64,000 bases of DNA from Syntrophotaleaceae bacterium (GCA_041390365.1 JAWKQB010000002.1:934001-998000); one strand, 5' to 3'; numbered from the stretch's first letter, positions 24,676-32,592 are shown. A program made the numbers and translations. Notes: a model not told the origin generated them from the letters alone.

Positions 24676-26015
24676 GGCGCCCTCCTGCCGACGTTTCTGA
24701 ACACCGGATTCTGCAAGGCCAGTTTGAGGTCCTCGGCGAGGTTGAGCAGGCCGGCATACCCGCCGTAGCTCTTTTTCTTTTCCTGGTTGACGTCGGCGAA
24801 GGCGATCTTCTTCTTGATGGCGGTGAAGAGGCTGCGGCCGCCGGCCAGCAGCAGGTCGGCGCCGGTCTCATCGATGATGCGGGCCTGCTCCTGAGCCGGA
24901 TTGGTCATCAGGATGCCATTCTCCCCCAGGTACTGGCGGGCTTTTTCTTTGTCCTCCTCCGTCGCCTTGCGAACCGAGGTGGCCACCACCTCGATGCCGA
25001 GATCCTGCAGGGCCGAAGCGATCGACCAGGATTTGTTGCCGCCTGTGTTGAGAACCGCTTTCCTGCCTTGGAAAATGTCCCGGTAGGGGGCGAGCTTCTC
25101 ATCCAGCAAGGCTTCCTCGCGGGCGATGATCTCCCGGGTCCTGCCGATCAGGTTTTCATCGCCAAGGGCCTCGGCGATGGCCAGGATCCCGGCGCTGGTG
25201 TCCCGTTTGCCGTAGAAGGAGACGGAGATGAAGGGGGTGCCGTAACGTTCCTTCAGCTTGCGTGTCAGGCTGACCAGAGACTTGGCGCAGACCAGAACGT
25301 TGAGCTTGGCCCGGTGGGCGGTGCGGATCCTTTCCACCCGGCCGTCTCCGCTGAGAGTGGAGAGCACCCGGATGCCGAGTTCCTCCAGAAGGGGTGTGTA
25401 CTGCCACATGTCGCCGGTGACGTTGTAGTCGCCGATCAGATTGATGTCGCAGGGGGTCGTGAATTCCGGTTCGAGGGTGCCGATCAGATGAGTCAGCACC
25501 GCCTCCCCGCCCAGGCGGCTGCCGAGATTCTTGCTTCCGGCGATCCCCGGTGCATGAACAGGCACCACGGGAATCTGGTGGGTTTCCTCGGCCTTGCGGC
25601 AGATCGCATCGATGTCATCGCCGATCATGGCGGTGACGCAGGTGCTGTAGACGAAGATTGCCCGGGGGGCGTAATGTTCGACGATATAGGCGATGGCTTC
25701 TCGCAGTTTCTCCTCGCCGCCGAAAACGACGTCGTTGCCGGAAATGCCGGTCGTGAACCCCATCTGGGTCAGGTCACGGCCCGGCCAGCTGGTTCTGGTC
25801 AGCCGTGTCTCCCAGGAGGCGCCGAGACAGGTATTGGGTCCGTGGACCAGGTGAGCGGCATCGGCGTAGGGGAACAGGGAGATCTGGGCACCTTCGAAAG
25901 CACAGCCGCCGGTGGTGGCGCCGGGAACCGGGGCGTTGCAGGCGCTCTTTCTGGTCTGATTATGGGAGCAGGAGCTTTCGTCGAGCAGTTCGCGGATTTT
26001 CGGTTTCTGTGCCAA
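24663..26015 (-). CDS. nifE: Nitrogenase FeMo-cofactor scaffold subunit NifE
   Basis: Alpha-type subunit of the NifEN scaffold. Characteristic segments: CAFEGAQISLFPYADAAHLVHGPNTCLG, YSTCVTAMIGDDID, and GGNKSWSIASALQDLGIEV. The N-terminal SCSHNQTRKSAC holds cysteines expected to bind the NifEN [4Fe-4S] cluster together with NifN. The 450-residue frame begins with a TTG (complement of 26013-26015), seven bases after AGGAG; I see no in-frame ATG upstream with better context. First gene of nifE-nifN-nifUQ, driven by the sigma-54 promoter at 26090-26105. Confidence 0.93.
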   Translation of the reverse strand: MAQKPKIRELLDESSCSHNQTRKSACNAPVPGATTGGCAFEGAQISLFPYADAAHLVHGPNTCLGASWETRLTRTSWPGRDLTQMGFTTGISGNDVVFGGEEKLREAIAYIVEHYAPRAIFVYSTCVTAMIGDDIDAICRKAEETHQIPVVPVHAPGIAGSKNLGSRLGGEAVLTHLIGTLEPEFTTPCDINLIGDYNVTGDMWQYTPLLEELGIRVLSTLSGDGRVERIRTAHRAKLNVLVCAKSLVSLTRKLKERYGTPFISVSFYGKRDTSAGILAIAEALGDENLIGRTREIIAREEALLDEKLAPYRDIFQGRKAVLNTGGNKSWSIASALQDLGIEVVATSVRKATEEDKEKARQYLGENGILMTNPAQEQARIIDETGADLLLAGGRSLFTAIKKKIAFADVNQEKKKSYGGYAGLLNLAEDLKLALQNPVFRNVGRRAPWEK

Positions 26016-26089
26016 AGCCTGACTCCTTTCACAAAGGGTTGGGCAAGCTTTGTCACGTCGTTGGGACTGAAGCTTACAGGAAAGGGATA

Positions 26090-26105
26090 AGCAAGAGGCT
26101 TGCCA
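26090..26105 (-). promoter_or_regulatory. Sigma-54 (RpoN) promoter of nifE
   Basis: The minus strand reads TGGCAAGCCTCTTGCT. It has the invariant GG, ten bases, then GC, and matches the TGGCAC(R)-N4-TTGC(W) consensus almost perfectly. Transcription should start at about 26080, giving a leader of about 65 bases before the nifE TTG. Confidence 0.8.
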
Positions 26106-26180
26106 TACGGCTTAAATACCCGGAATCGCGTCATGAAAGACCGTCTTTGCCTGGACAGGTGCAAGGAAAAAAGCCGGGTC

Positions 26181-26197
26181 TGCATGAATTTTGTGCA
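26181..26197 (-). promoter_or_regulatory. NtrC-like upstream activator dyad for nifE
   Basis: A 17-base dyad, TGCATGAATTTTGTGCA. It has the TGCA-N9-TGCA outline of NtrC binding sites and is centred about 110 bp upstream of the predicted sigma-54 start. The identity of the activator (for example a GnfM-like NtrC-family protein) is inferred. No NifA-type TGT-N10-ACA site was found here. Confidence 0.4.
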
Positions 26198-26207
26198 GTT
26201 TCTTTCG

Positions 26208-26242
26208 CCTCACTCCTCACCCCTCACCCCTCACCCCTCACC
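26208..26242. repeat. CCCCTCA heptamer array
   Basis: About five tandem heptamers (CCTCACT, CCTCACC, CCTCACC, CCTCACC, CCTCACC) lie upstream of the nifE activator site. Together with the two regulatory elements they account for most of the 372 bp spacer 26016-26387; the remaining bases to 26387 show no feature I can support. It is the inverse complement of the heptamer at 11212. Confidence 0.7.
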
Positions 26243-26387
26243 AAAAAACCCCTTGCAATCCCCCGTCATTTTTATTAATTTCCCGGACCGTTGTGCCGGA
26301 ATCCGCAGGTTTTCCCATCGTTTTGCTGAAGTCCCTGTCACAACCCTCATCGATCTGAATCCCAATCAGCAGAAGGACCCCTATTTC

Positions 26388-26783
26388 ATGAAATCTCATG
26401 TCAGACAGTATTGCCATGTCGACCATCCCCACACCTGGGTCAAATATCACAAAAGCCTGTGCCGGAACTGTCGGGCAACCTGCTGCTCTCTGCCGGTCGA
26501 GGTGACTGTAGACGACCTGGTGCGAATGGAGCTGATCGATCCCTTTGCAGCAGAGGAACCCGCCAGAGAGATTGCGAAAAAACTGCGTAAGGCAGGGTTT
26601 ATCGATCACTTCAACTTTCGCAGTGAAGTGTTCACTCTGGCCCGCCGGGCCAATGACGATTGTCTCTTTCTTGACCAGAAAACCCGACTTTGCACCATCT
26701 ACCAGAAACGACCGGCCACCTGCCGGAATCATCCACAAATCGGTCCCCGCCCGGGATTCTGCGCCTATCAGGAAAAAAGTTAG
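26388..26783 (+). CDS. YkgJ-family cysteine cluster protein
   Basis: 131 residues with the family's CxxCxxxCC signature (CRNCRATCC) followed by a conserved VEVTVDDLVRM segment, then CLFLDQKTRLCTIYQKRPATCR, giving eight cysteines likely to bind a metal or Fe-S cluster. The family role is unknown. The frame is open from 26100, but the upstream part is low in coding character and contains the heptamer repeats. I chose the ATG at 26388, with AAGGA ten bases upstream. Its position, divergent from the nifE operon, could place it under nitrogen or iron control, which is inference. Confidence 0.75.
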   Translation: MKSHVRQYCHVDHPHTWVKYHKSLCRNCRATCCSLPVEVTVDDLVRMELIDPFAAEEPAREIAKKLRKAGFIDHFNFRSEVFTLARRANDDCLFLDQKTRLCTIYQKRPATCRNHPQIGPRPGFCAYQEKS

Positions 26784-26927
26784 AAACGGGGGTGCATGGA
26801 TTTGCCAAGTTCGAAGTCAAATTGCCTCTTGCAAATCCTGCTTTTCTGCACTTAAATTTTGAATAAGTTTGTGCTGGAGGAAGAAACCCGTTGCCATCCT
26901 CACAGGTATAAAGGACTGACTTGTCCC

Positions 26928-27470
26928 ATGTTCCTCTCCGATTCCCCGCCCGGGGAGACCATCAGAGAAATCCGCCTGTTGTGGACCGAAGGGGTGGACA
27001 AGGACGTCATCTTTTTTTTGCGGGACCGTCTGCCCGGCATTTTCAGCTTGCGGGTCACGGGAGAGAAGCGCTTCGAACCGGATTTCGATGCCTGCAGGGA
27101 GAGATCCTGCCAGTTTGATTCACACCTTTTTCTGCAGCAGTTGCCGCTTCGCAAGCCGGCCCAAAGCCTGCTGCTGGCCGTTACTGTGGCGGACCTGTTC
27201 GCCCCTGGAATGAACTATGTATTCGGCAGCGCCGATCCCCGAACCGGCTGTGCGGTCATATCTCTGGCCCGTCTGGTGCCTGCCGCTTCCAGAATGTTGC
27301 TGCTGCGTCGGGCCCTGGTCGAAGCGGTGCATGAAATCGGGCATCTGCTCGGTCTCGGCCATTGCCGCAAGACCGGTTGCGTCATGCATTTCTCCAGTTG
27401 TCTGTCAGATACCGACCGCAAACAGCCCGCTTTTTGCCCTCACTGCCGAAAGGTGCTGCAGCGGGAATAG
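26928..27470 (+). CDS. amzA: Archaemetzincin family zinc peptidase
   Basis: Zinc metallopeptidase of the M54 family. It has the extended metzincin motif HEIGHLLGLGHC (about residues 147-158), the spaced cysteine after it (HCRKTGC), VMHFSS as the Met-turn, and a CPHC at the C-terminus. Together these give the second, structural zinc site typical of archaemetzincins. The frame is open back to a TTG at 26859 with no ribosome-binding site. The ATG at 26928 gives 180 residues, the usual family size, with a distant AAAGGA. Substrate and role are unknown. It lies about 145 bp after the cysteine-cluster gene on the same strand. Confidence 0.83.
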   Translation: MFLSDSPPGETIREIRLLWTEGVDKDVIFFLRDRLPGIFSLRVTGEKRFEPDFDACRERSCQFDSHLFLQQLPLRKPAQSLLLAVTVADLFAPGMNYVFGSADPRTGCAVISLARLVPAASRMLLLRRALVEAVHEIGHLLGLGHCRKTGCVMHFSSCLSDTDRKQPAFCPHCRKVLQRE

Positions 27471-27652
27471 GGCCAAACAGATTATTTTCCTTGTTTAATG
27501 GTCCAGTGGGTATTATTTTAGGTGCTATTGACATCTAGCCCGACAGAACCGTGGATTCAGATCTCAATTTCCCGAGTCAGAACCGCGTCTGCCAGTTTTT
27601 TAATTTTTTCCCTTTCGGATGAAGGGGGCCCACCATTGACAGGGAGGAAAGA

Positions 27653-28408
27653 ATGAGTCTGATGCTTCAGAAGAAGTTGCATGATCTGCTTGTGGATGAG
27701 GCCCAGTCCCGGCGAGTCTCCGAGGTCCGGCTTGGATTGGGTTACTCCGCCGTTCAACTCGACGATGGTGCGGCCGGTCTGGCCTGGACCCCGCCATTGA
27801 AAGGCTGCGGCTGCACTCATCTGAGCTTTGCAGGTACCCTGGGCGGCCGTCCGGCTTCGGAGCTTCTGAATATGCTGACGGACGAAGGGGCCTTGACCCG
27901 GACCATTGGGGTGGCGACGGCCAACGCCCTGTTGGCGGGGAACCCGCGCCCTGATGCGACTACCAGGGAAGCTCTATCACTGTTGAATATCACGCCAAAG
28001 GACCATGTGGTCATGATCGGCTATTTCGGCCCGCTGGTCAAAAACCTGCGGGAGATCGGTTGCCGGCTGGAAATTGTAGAAATCAACCCGGAACGACCGG
28101 CCGACCTGAATGCCGAGCAGGGAATGAAGGCCCTGGCCGCCTGTGATATCGCCATTGTCACCGGAACCAGTCTCATTACCGGTACCATTGACGGTCTTCT
28201 CGACGCCATGGGCAGTCCCCGCGGTGCGGTTCTTCTTGGACCCTCCGCGCCGCTGCTGCCGGAGCTTTTCGTCGGAACTCCCATGACCCAGATTTCCGGG
28301 GCGCGGGTGCGCGATGCCGGCGGAGTGCTGAGGGTTGTCTCCGAGGGAGGCGGTACCCCCCTTCTCAAGCACCACGTCGTTTTTGAATCCCTGTTGTTGA
28401 ACGCCTGA
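27653..28408 (+). CDS. DUF4213/DUF364 domain protein
   Basis: 251 residues. The N-terminal part (about 5-85) matches DUF4213 in its arrangement and the C-terminal part (about 100-245) matches DUF364, a Rossmann-like domain described as a putative heavy-metal chelation domain. Visible segments are VRLGLGYSAVQLD, CGCTHLSFAGTLGG, VMIGYFGPLVKNL, VTGTSLITGTIDGLL and LLGPSAPLLPELFVG. GGGAGG lies five bases before the ATG. Proteins of this type are often found near nitrogenase or molybdenum-related genes, so a role in metal handling for nitrogenase is possible here, but that is inference. Confidence 0.65.
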   Translation: MSLMLQKKLHDLLVDEAQSRRVSEVRLGLGYSAVQLDDGAAGLAWTPPLKGCGCTHLSFAGTLGGRPASELLNMLTDEGALTRTIGVATANALLAGNPRPDATTREALSLLNITPKDHVVMIGYFGPLVKNLREIGCRLEIVEINPERPADLNAEQGMKALAACDIAIVTGTSLITGTIDGLLDAMGSPRGAVLLGPSAPLLPELFVGTPMTQISGARVRDAGGVLRVVSEGGGTPLLKHHVVFESLLLNA

Positions 28409-28714
28409 TCTGGACCGGCCAGCTTTTTTCGGCGCAGATTCATGCCTGAGTCCGAGCCTTGCTTTCGAGTGAAAGCCAGTCTCAACCGGTGAATCTTCGA
28501 AAAACATGCCCGATCGCACAAAATGATCCCGGCTTTGCTTTAAGGTCTGGAAAAGCCTGTTATTATTCAACATATAGGAACCGCTGAACGGATCCGCGTA
28601 AAGGTCGGTGTTGTCGTCCCTCAGGATTGTATACGGGAGATGGGCTGCGGCCGAAAAGGGATTTCGAATCTGGTCAGGGATTCACAGGGTTTGGGCTGGG
28701 ACAAGGAGAAAAAA
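28409..28714 (+). other. 306 bp spacer without a gene
   Basis: Contains one small perfect hairpin (GCTTTC-GAGT-GAAAGC, 28461-28476) without a U-tract. An AT-richer stretch near 28555-28575 could hold a promoter for the next gene, but no convincing -35/-10 pair is visible. No ORF with a ribosome-binding site. Confidence 0.4.
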
Positions 28715-29350
28715 ATGTCGGGACAAGCACTAAAAGAGCAATTGAATCTGTTTGCGGACGTGGTGGCGAATCTGGTGATGATGGAGACAGCCCGAAGCGC
28801 CTTCAACCGCCAAAATCGTCACGATTTGGCCGAACTGGAACGTTATCAGGGCATCGCCCGGGAGGAAATCGCCCTCGCCTCGGAGCGTATTGACGCCCAC
28901 ATGATGAAAAGCCACAAGGAAGGGAAGACGCCCCTGATCAAGCTGTTCAGCGTTCTCAGCCACCTGGAAATGATCGTCGAGGCGATGAACGAAGCGATTC
29001 CACCGCTGAAAAAACAGATCAGGGAGGGCATCCCCTTTTCCCGTAAAGCCATGGATCAGGCGAACAAACTATTCGATGGGCAGATCGAGATTCTGCGGAC
29101 CCTGGTCGATATCTTCAAGACCGACAACGAGGTTCTGAAAAAATTGATCCTCGAGGAAAAGGCTCCCCAGCTCAGCCACCTGAGTATCGATTTTGCCACC
29201 GCTCATGAAGCCCGTCTGGTGGAGGGCCTCTGTCTGCCCCATGCGGCTCCCATTTTCCTGGCCCTGATCGATGTCGTGCGGACCATGAGCCGTCACGAAA
29301 TGGATGTGGTCCAGTTGTTGATGCATGAGCATAAGGTGGAGCAAAAATAA
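28715..29350 (+). CDS. All-helical protein, possibly PhoU-like
   Basis: 211 residues from the ATG at 28715, which has AAGGAG six to seven bases upstream; the frame is open from 28640. The sequence is almost entirely predicted helix, rich in charged heptads (RYQGIAREEIALASERIDAH, FDGQIEILRTLVDIFKTDNE), with no signal peptide or membrane segment. The helix pattern resembles PhoU-type three-helix bundles, but the phosphate-regulator metal motifs (E/DxxxD) are not clear, so the call is tentative. It ends five bases from the convergent OmpA-family gene. I do not know its function. Confidence 0.5.
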   Translation: MSGQALKEQLNLFADVVANLVMMETARSAFNRQNRHDLAELERYQGIAREEIALASERIDAHMMKSHKEGKTPLIKLFSVLSHLEMIVEAMNEAIPPLKKQIREGIPFSRKAMDQANKLFDGQIEILRTLVDIFKTDNEVLKKLILEEKAPQLSHLSIDFATAHEARLVEGLCLPHAAPIFLALIDVVRTMSRHEMDVVQLLMHEHKVEQK

Positions 29351-29355
29351 GGCCG

Positions 29356-30252
29356 CTACTTGGTTGTTTTTTGACTGGGCACCAGGACGATCTGGATCCG
29401 GCGGTTCTGGGCCCGGCCCTTGACGGTTTTGTTTTCCGCCACGGGGCGATAGGGGCCATACCCGCAGGCCGTCAAACGTTCACCGGCAATGCCGACCTCG
29501 CTCTGGAGAAAGCGCACCACATTGCTGGCCCTCGCCGTGGAAAGCTCCCAGTTGGAAGGAAAGGTGCTTTTCAGCCGGGGACTGATCGGCACATTGTCGG
29601 TATGGCCTTCCACCCGGATATCCTTATCGGTTGTGCCTTTGAGGATATCGCCGACACGGCGAAGGATCTGTATGCCTGCCGGCTTGACTTCCGCCTCTCC
29701 CGAATCGAAAAGGATGCGTTCCACCAGATTGACGGTCAGCTGGTTCTGCAGCTCTGAGATGGTGATCTCACCCCGCTGAATTTCCGCTTCCATCTTTTCG
29801 ACCAGTTCATTGTAGGTGTTATTCATTTGAGCCAGGCGGGCCTGGCGGGCAAGCCGTTCCTCTTCCAGACGGTCATTCAGGTCCCGTTTCTCCTGTTCAA
29901 GACGGTCAACCGTTTGGCGCATTTCGCTGAGGGCTGCCCCGGCCTCGGCGCTGCGGGCGCTGAGCACGCTTTCCAGCCTCTCTATGTCAGCCGCCGCACG
30001 CAGCTGATCCTTGCGCAGGGCAGCGTTTTCACGGGTCGCCGCCTCAAGTTGCTGGCTGATTTCATCGTATCTTTCGGCGAGCTGTTTCTGTTGTTCCATG
30101 GCCTGGCGATAATCGGTTTCCAGCCCGGCGACGGCGGCTTCCAGATTGCGGACTTCGTCGGTTCTGCGTTGATATTCGGTCTTGCTCACGCAGCCGGAAA
30201 TCAGCAGCGCCGGCAGCAGGAATGCGGGCATCAGGACATTTCGAAACATCAT
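29356..30252 (-). CDS. OmpA/MotB-family outer membrane lipoprotein
   Basis: Probable peptidoglycan-anchoring lipoprotein of about 298 residues. The N-terminus has a signal sequence with lipobox LLISGC (Cys about residue 20). A long coiled coil follows to about residue 170 (many EQ-, ER- and AQ-rich heptads). The C-terminal OmpA domain (about 175-295) includes RVEGHTDNVPI and the AENKTVKGRAQNRRIQIVL segment with the conserved NRR. The frame is open to 30342, but AAGGAG lies four bases before the ATG at 30252 (another ATG follows at 30249). It probably links the outer membrane to the cell wall. Confidence 0.85.
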   Translation of the reverse strand: MMFRNVLMPAFLLPALLISGCVSKTEYQRRTDEVRNLEAAVAGLETDYRQAMEQQKQLAERYDEISQQLEAATRENAALRKDQLRAAADIERLESVLSARSAEAGAALSEMRQTVDRLEQEKRDLNDRLEEERLARQARLAQMNNTYNELVEKMEAEIQRGEITISELQNQLTVNLVERILFDSGEAEVKPAGIQILRRVGDILKGTTDKDIRVEGHTDNVPISPRLKSTFPSNWELSTARASNVVRFLQSEVGIAGERLTACGYGPYRPVAENKTVKGRAQNRRIQIVLVPSQKTTK

Positions 30253-30392
30253 CGATCTCCTTGTCGGGCGGGGCTGACCTGCGGTTGCCGCAAGTCTTTC
30301 TGCAGACGGACCCAAAACATAAGTTGTCCGATTTTCTCGCAAAATTGGCGAAAATGTAAAGGGAAATAGTTTTCATAGCGCCGGCTTTTCGG

Positions 30393-30439
30393 TTGCGGGG
30401 GGTTTGGCGGGCATGCTATAAAAACCTTGTTTTAGCATG
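30393..30439 (+). promoter_or_regulatory. nadC promoter with overlapping inverted repeat
   Basis: TTGCGG (30393-30398), an 18 bp spacer and TATAAA (30417-30422). The -10 is embedded in an inverted repeat, CATGCTATAAAA (30412-30423) with TTTTAGCATG (30430-30439), which could be an operator or a leader hairpin. Confidence 0.5.
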
Positions 30440-30480
30440 TTGCTTCAACGTTCCATCCGACCGTTTTTTCTGGAGACCCC

Positions 30481-31305
30481 ATGTTCGAAACCGATCGCAT
30501 CATCCGCAACGCCCTTCAGGAAGACATCGGCCTCGGTGACGTGACCACTCTGGCCACAATCGAGGCTGGGACGGTCAGTCGCGCGGAACTGGTGGCCAAG
30601 GAAGATTTCATGCTGGCCGGCATCGATGTCGCTGCAAGGGTTTTTGCCCTTCTCGATCCATCCGTGGCTTTCGAAAAGCTGCGGGAAGACGGGTTCGCCG
30701 TCCAGCGGGGCGAGGTTCTGGCCTGGCTGAAAGGGGATGCCCGAGCCCTCCTGCAGGGTGAAAGGGTCGCTCTCAACCTGCTGCAACGGATGAGCGGAAT
30801 TTCGACTCTGACCGCGGCTTTCGCCAAAAAAATCGAGGGTCTCGGTGCCGCTGTGGTCGATACCCGCAAGACGACTCCCGGCCTGCGGGCCCTGGAAAAA
30901 TATGCCGTGCGGATGGGGGGAGGGCGCAATCACCGCACCTCCCTATATGACGGAGTCCTGATCAAGGAGAACCATGTTGCGGCAGCCGGCGGCATTGCCA
31001 CCGCTGTGGCGAGAGCCCGGCAGCACGCACCTCATACTCTGCGCATCGAAGTGGAAACCCGCAATCTGATGGAAGTGTCGGAGGCGCTGGCCGCCGGGGC
31101 GGACGTTATCATGCTCGATAATATGGATCTTGAGACATTGCGTGAGGCGGTTCGGATGATCGACGGCCGCGCCCTGACCGAAGCCTCCGGCGGAGTCAAT
31201 CTGGAAACCGTTCGGGACATTGCCGAAACCGGTGTCGATCTGATCTCCGTCGGTGCCCTGACCCATTCGGCCCGCGCTGTGGACATATCGATGTTGTTCC
31301 GGTAA
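30481..31305 (+). CDS. nadC: Nicotinate-nucleotide pyrophosphorylase (carboxylating)
   Basis: Converts quinolinate and PRPP to nicotinate mononucleotide in de novo NAD synthesis. The 274-residue product matches QPRTase throughout: EDIGLGDVTT at the N-terminus, LNLLQRMSGIST, DTRKTTPGLRALEKYAVRMGG (phosphoribosyl-binding Arg/Lys residues), GGGRNHRTSLYDGVLIKENH, EVETRN, IMLDNM and SVGALTHS. GGAG lies five bases before the ATG. birA follows after a 116 bp spacer that contains a large imperfect hairpin. Confidence 0.95.
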   Translation: MFETDRIIRNALQEDIGLGDVTTLATIEAGTVSRAELVAKEDFMLAGIDVAARVFALLDPSVAFEKLREDGFAVQRGEVLAWLKGDARALLQGERVALNLLQRMSGISTLTAAFAKKIEGLGAAVVDTRKTTPGLRALEKYAVRMGGGRNHRTSLYDGVLIKENHVAAAGGIATAVARARQHAPHTLRIEVETRNLMEVSEALAAGADVIMLDNMDLETLREAVRMIDGRALTEASGGVNLETVRDIAETGVDLISVGALTHSARAVDISMLFR

Positions 31306-31330
31306 TTGCACTTGCTTCTTCGGGGCCGGC

Positions 31331-31396
31331 GTCGGTATCGGGGGTCGGTATCGAAACTGCTTCAGCCCCGATTCCGAAACCGATAACGACCCCGAC
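31331..31396. repeat. Inverted hexamer repeat between nadC and birA
   Basis: Right arm: five tandem hexamers of CCCGAT type at 31367-31396. Left arm: GTCGGT/ATCGGG units at 31331-31355. GGGGTCGGTATCG on the left pairs with CGATAACGACCCC on the right with one mismatch, so the RNA can form a large hairpin. Confidence 0.6.
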
Positions 31397-31421
31397 TGGC
31401 CCAAAGGCGGATCCCATCGGA

Positions 31422-32408
31422 ATGAACCAGCAGAGTACCGGCGAACAGATCCTGAAGCTGTTTCATGACCATGCCGGAGAATATCTTTCCGGCGAGCGGA
31501 TCAGTCGGGACCTTGGAATCTCCCGTACGGCGGTCTGGAAACGGATCGAACAGATGCGGAGCCTGGGTTACCGGATAGATGCGGTGCCCTCGCGAGGTTA
31601 TCGTCTGGCATCCACCCCTGATATACTGCTACCTGAGGAGATCAGGAACGGGCTGGACATCAGACGCATAGGTCGTGAGATCATATTCTTCTCTTCGACC
31701 GATTCGACCAATAACCGGGCCCACGAACTGGCCCTGAAGGGGGCATCCGAAGGAACGGTTGTGCTGGCCGATGCCCAGACTGCAGGCAAGGGGAGACTCG
31801 GCCGCCGCTGGGAATCGCCGCCGGGCGTGAATCTGTATGCCTCAGTGGTGCTGCGTCCGGCCATTCCCCCCCATCATGCCTCTCAGTTGACCTTTCTTTC
31901 GGCAGCGGCGGTCGCCCGCAGTGTGGCCCAGTGTTCCGGGCTGCCTCCGAGCGTCAAGTGGCCCAACGACGTCCTGCTCCGGGGACGGAAGGTGGCGGGA
32001 CTGCTCAATGAAATCGATGCAGAAACGGAACGGATCCATTATCTGATCCTTGGCATCGGGGTCAATCTGAACATGCAGCCTGACCAGTTTCCTCCCGATC
32101 TGCGCTATCCGGCGACCTCTTTGGCGATGGAGACCGGAAACAAAATGGAACGTTTACCTTTTGTCCGGGCGCTGCTGGAAAATCTCGACCGCCTTTATGA
32201 ACTCTATCTGCAGCGGGGTTTTGCTGAAGTCCTGCCGGCATGGCAGGAGTTTTTTGAAATGGCGGGCAGGGAGGTCGAGGTGGACTGTCAGGAGTACCGG
32301 TTGCGCGGCAGAGTGTCGGGACTCGATGATAACGGCGCCCTGCTGCTGAAAATGGGGGACGGAACCGAGCGGAGGGTGCTGTCCGGGGATGTCCGACTGC
32401 TGGAATAG
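31422..32408 (+). CDS. birA: Biotin protein ligase/biotin operon repressor BirA
   Basis: Activates biotin to biotinyl-AMP and attaches it to carrier proteins; the pyruvate carboxylase at 46 kb is a likely target. This is the bifunctional form: the N-terminal winged helix-turn-helix (about residues 5-65; ISRDLGISRTAVWKRIEQM, then the SRGYRL wing) is followed by the ligase domain with GKGRLGRRWESPPG (the biotinyl-AMP loop, GRGRxGR in most members), VKWPNDVLLRGRKVAGLL and the C-terminal SH3-like domain. The length of 328 residues is normal. A repressor role implies a biotin operon elsewhere. Confidence 0.92.
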   Translation: MNQQSTGEQILKLFHDHAGEYLSGERISRDLGISRTAVWKRIEQMRSLGYRIDAVPSRGYRLASTPDILLPEEIRNGLDIRRIGREIIFFSSTDSTNNRAHELALKGASEGTVVLADAQTAGKGRLGRRWESPPGVNLYASVVLRPAIPPHHASQLTFLSAAAVARSVAQCSGLPPSVKWPNDVLLRGRKVAGLLNEIDAETERIHYLILGIGVNLNMQPDQFPPDLRYPATSLAMETGNKMERLPFVRALLENLDRLYELYLQRGFAEVLPAWQEFFEMAGREVEVDCQEYRLRGRVSGLDDNGALLLKMGDGTERRVLSGDVRLLE

Positions 32409-32437
32409 GGGAATCAAGTACTGAATCAAAAGCCATG

Positions 32438-32545
32438 ACCACCAAGAGCACGAAGTTCACGAAGTGGAAAACAAATAGAAAACATCTCAAGACATATTTG
32501 TATAGAAAAGATTTTTTTCGCGTTCTTCGTGTTCTTCGTGGTGAA
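32438..32545. repeat. Inverted pair of 9-mer repeats between birA and coaX
   Basis: Left arm: three 9-mers, ACCACCAAG, AGCACGAAG and TTCACGAAG (32438-32464). Right arm (about 32519-32545), read on the opposite strand, has ACCACGAAG, AACACGAAG and AACGCGAAA. An AT-rich loop of some 55 bp lies between. The arms could pair as a long imperfect stem. Confidence 0.65.
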
Positions 32546-32592
32546 AAATCCACTTGTGATTGAAATCGATATCTGGAGTTCACAGTTTCCAT

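Noticed and set aside
26208..26242. Possible CRISPR-like array
   Set aside because: The heptamers are contiguous, without spacers or cas genes nearby. The same applies to all the other tandem repeats in the window.
26016..26387. NifA upstream site (TGT-N10-ACA)
   Set aside because: I looked on both strands and found none; only the NtrC-like dyad is present.
27528..27556. Promoter for the DUF364 gene (TTGACA at 27528)
   Set aside because: The -35 is perfect, but there is no acceptable -10 at 16-18 bp, so I did not list it.
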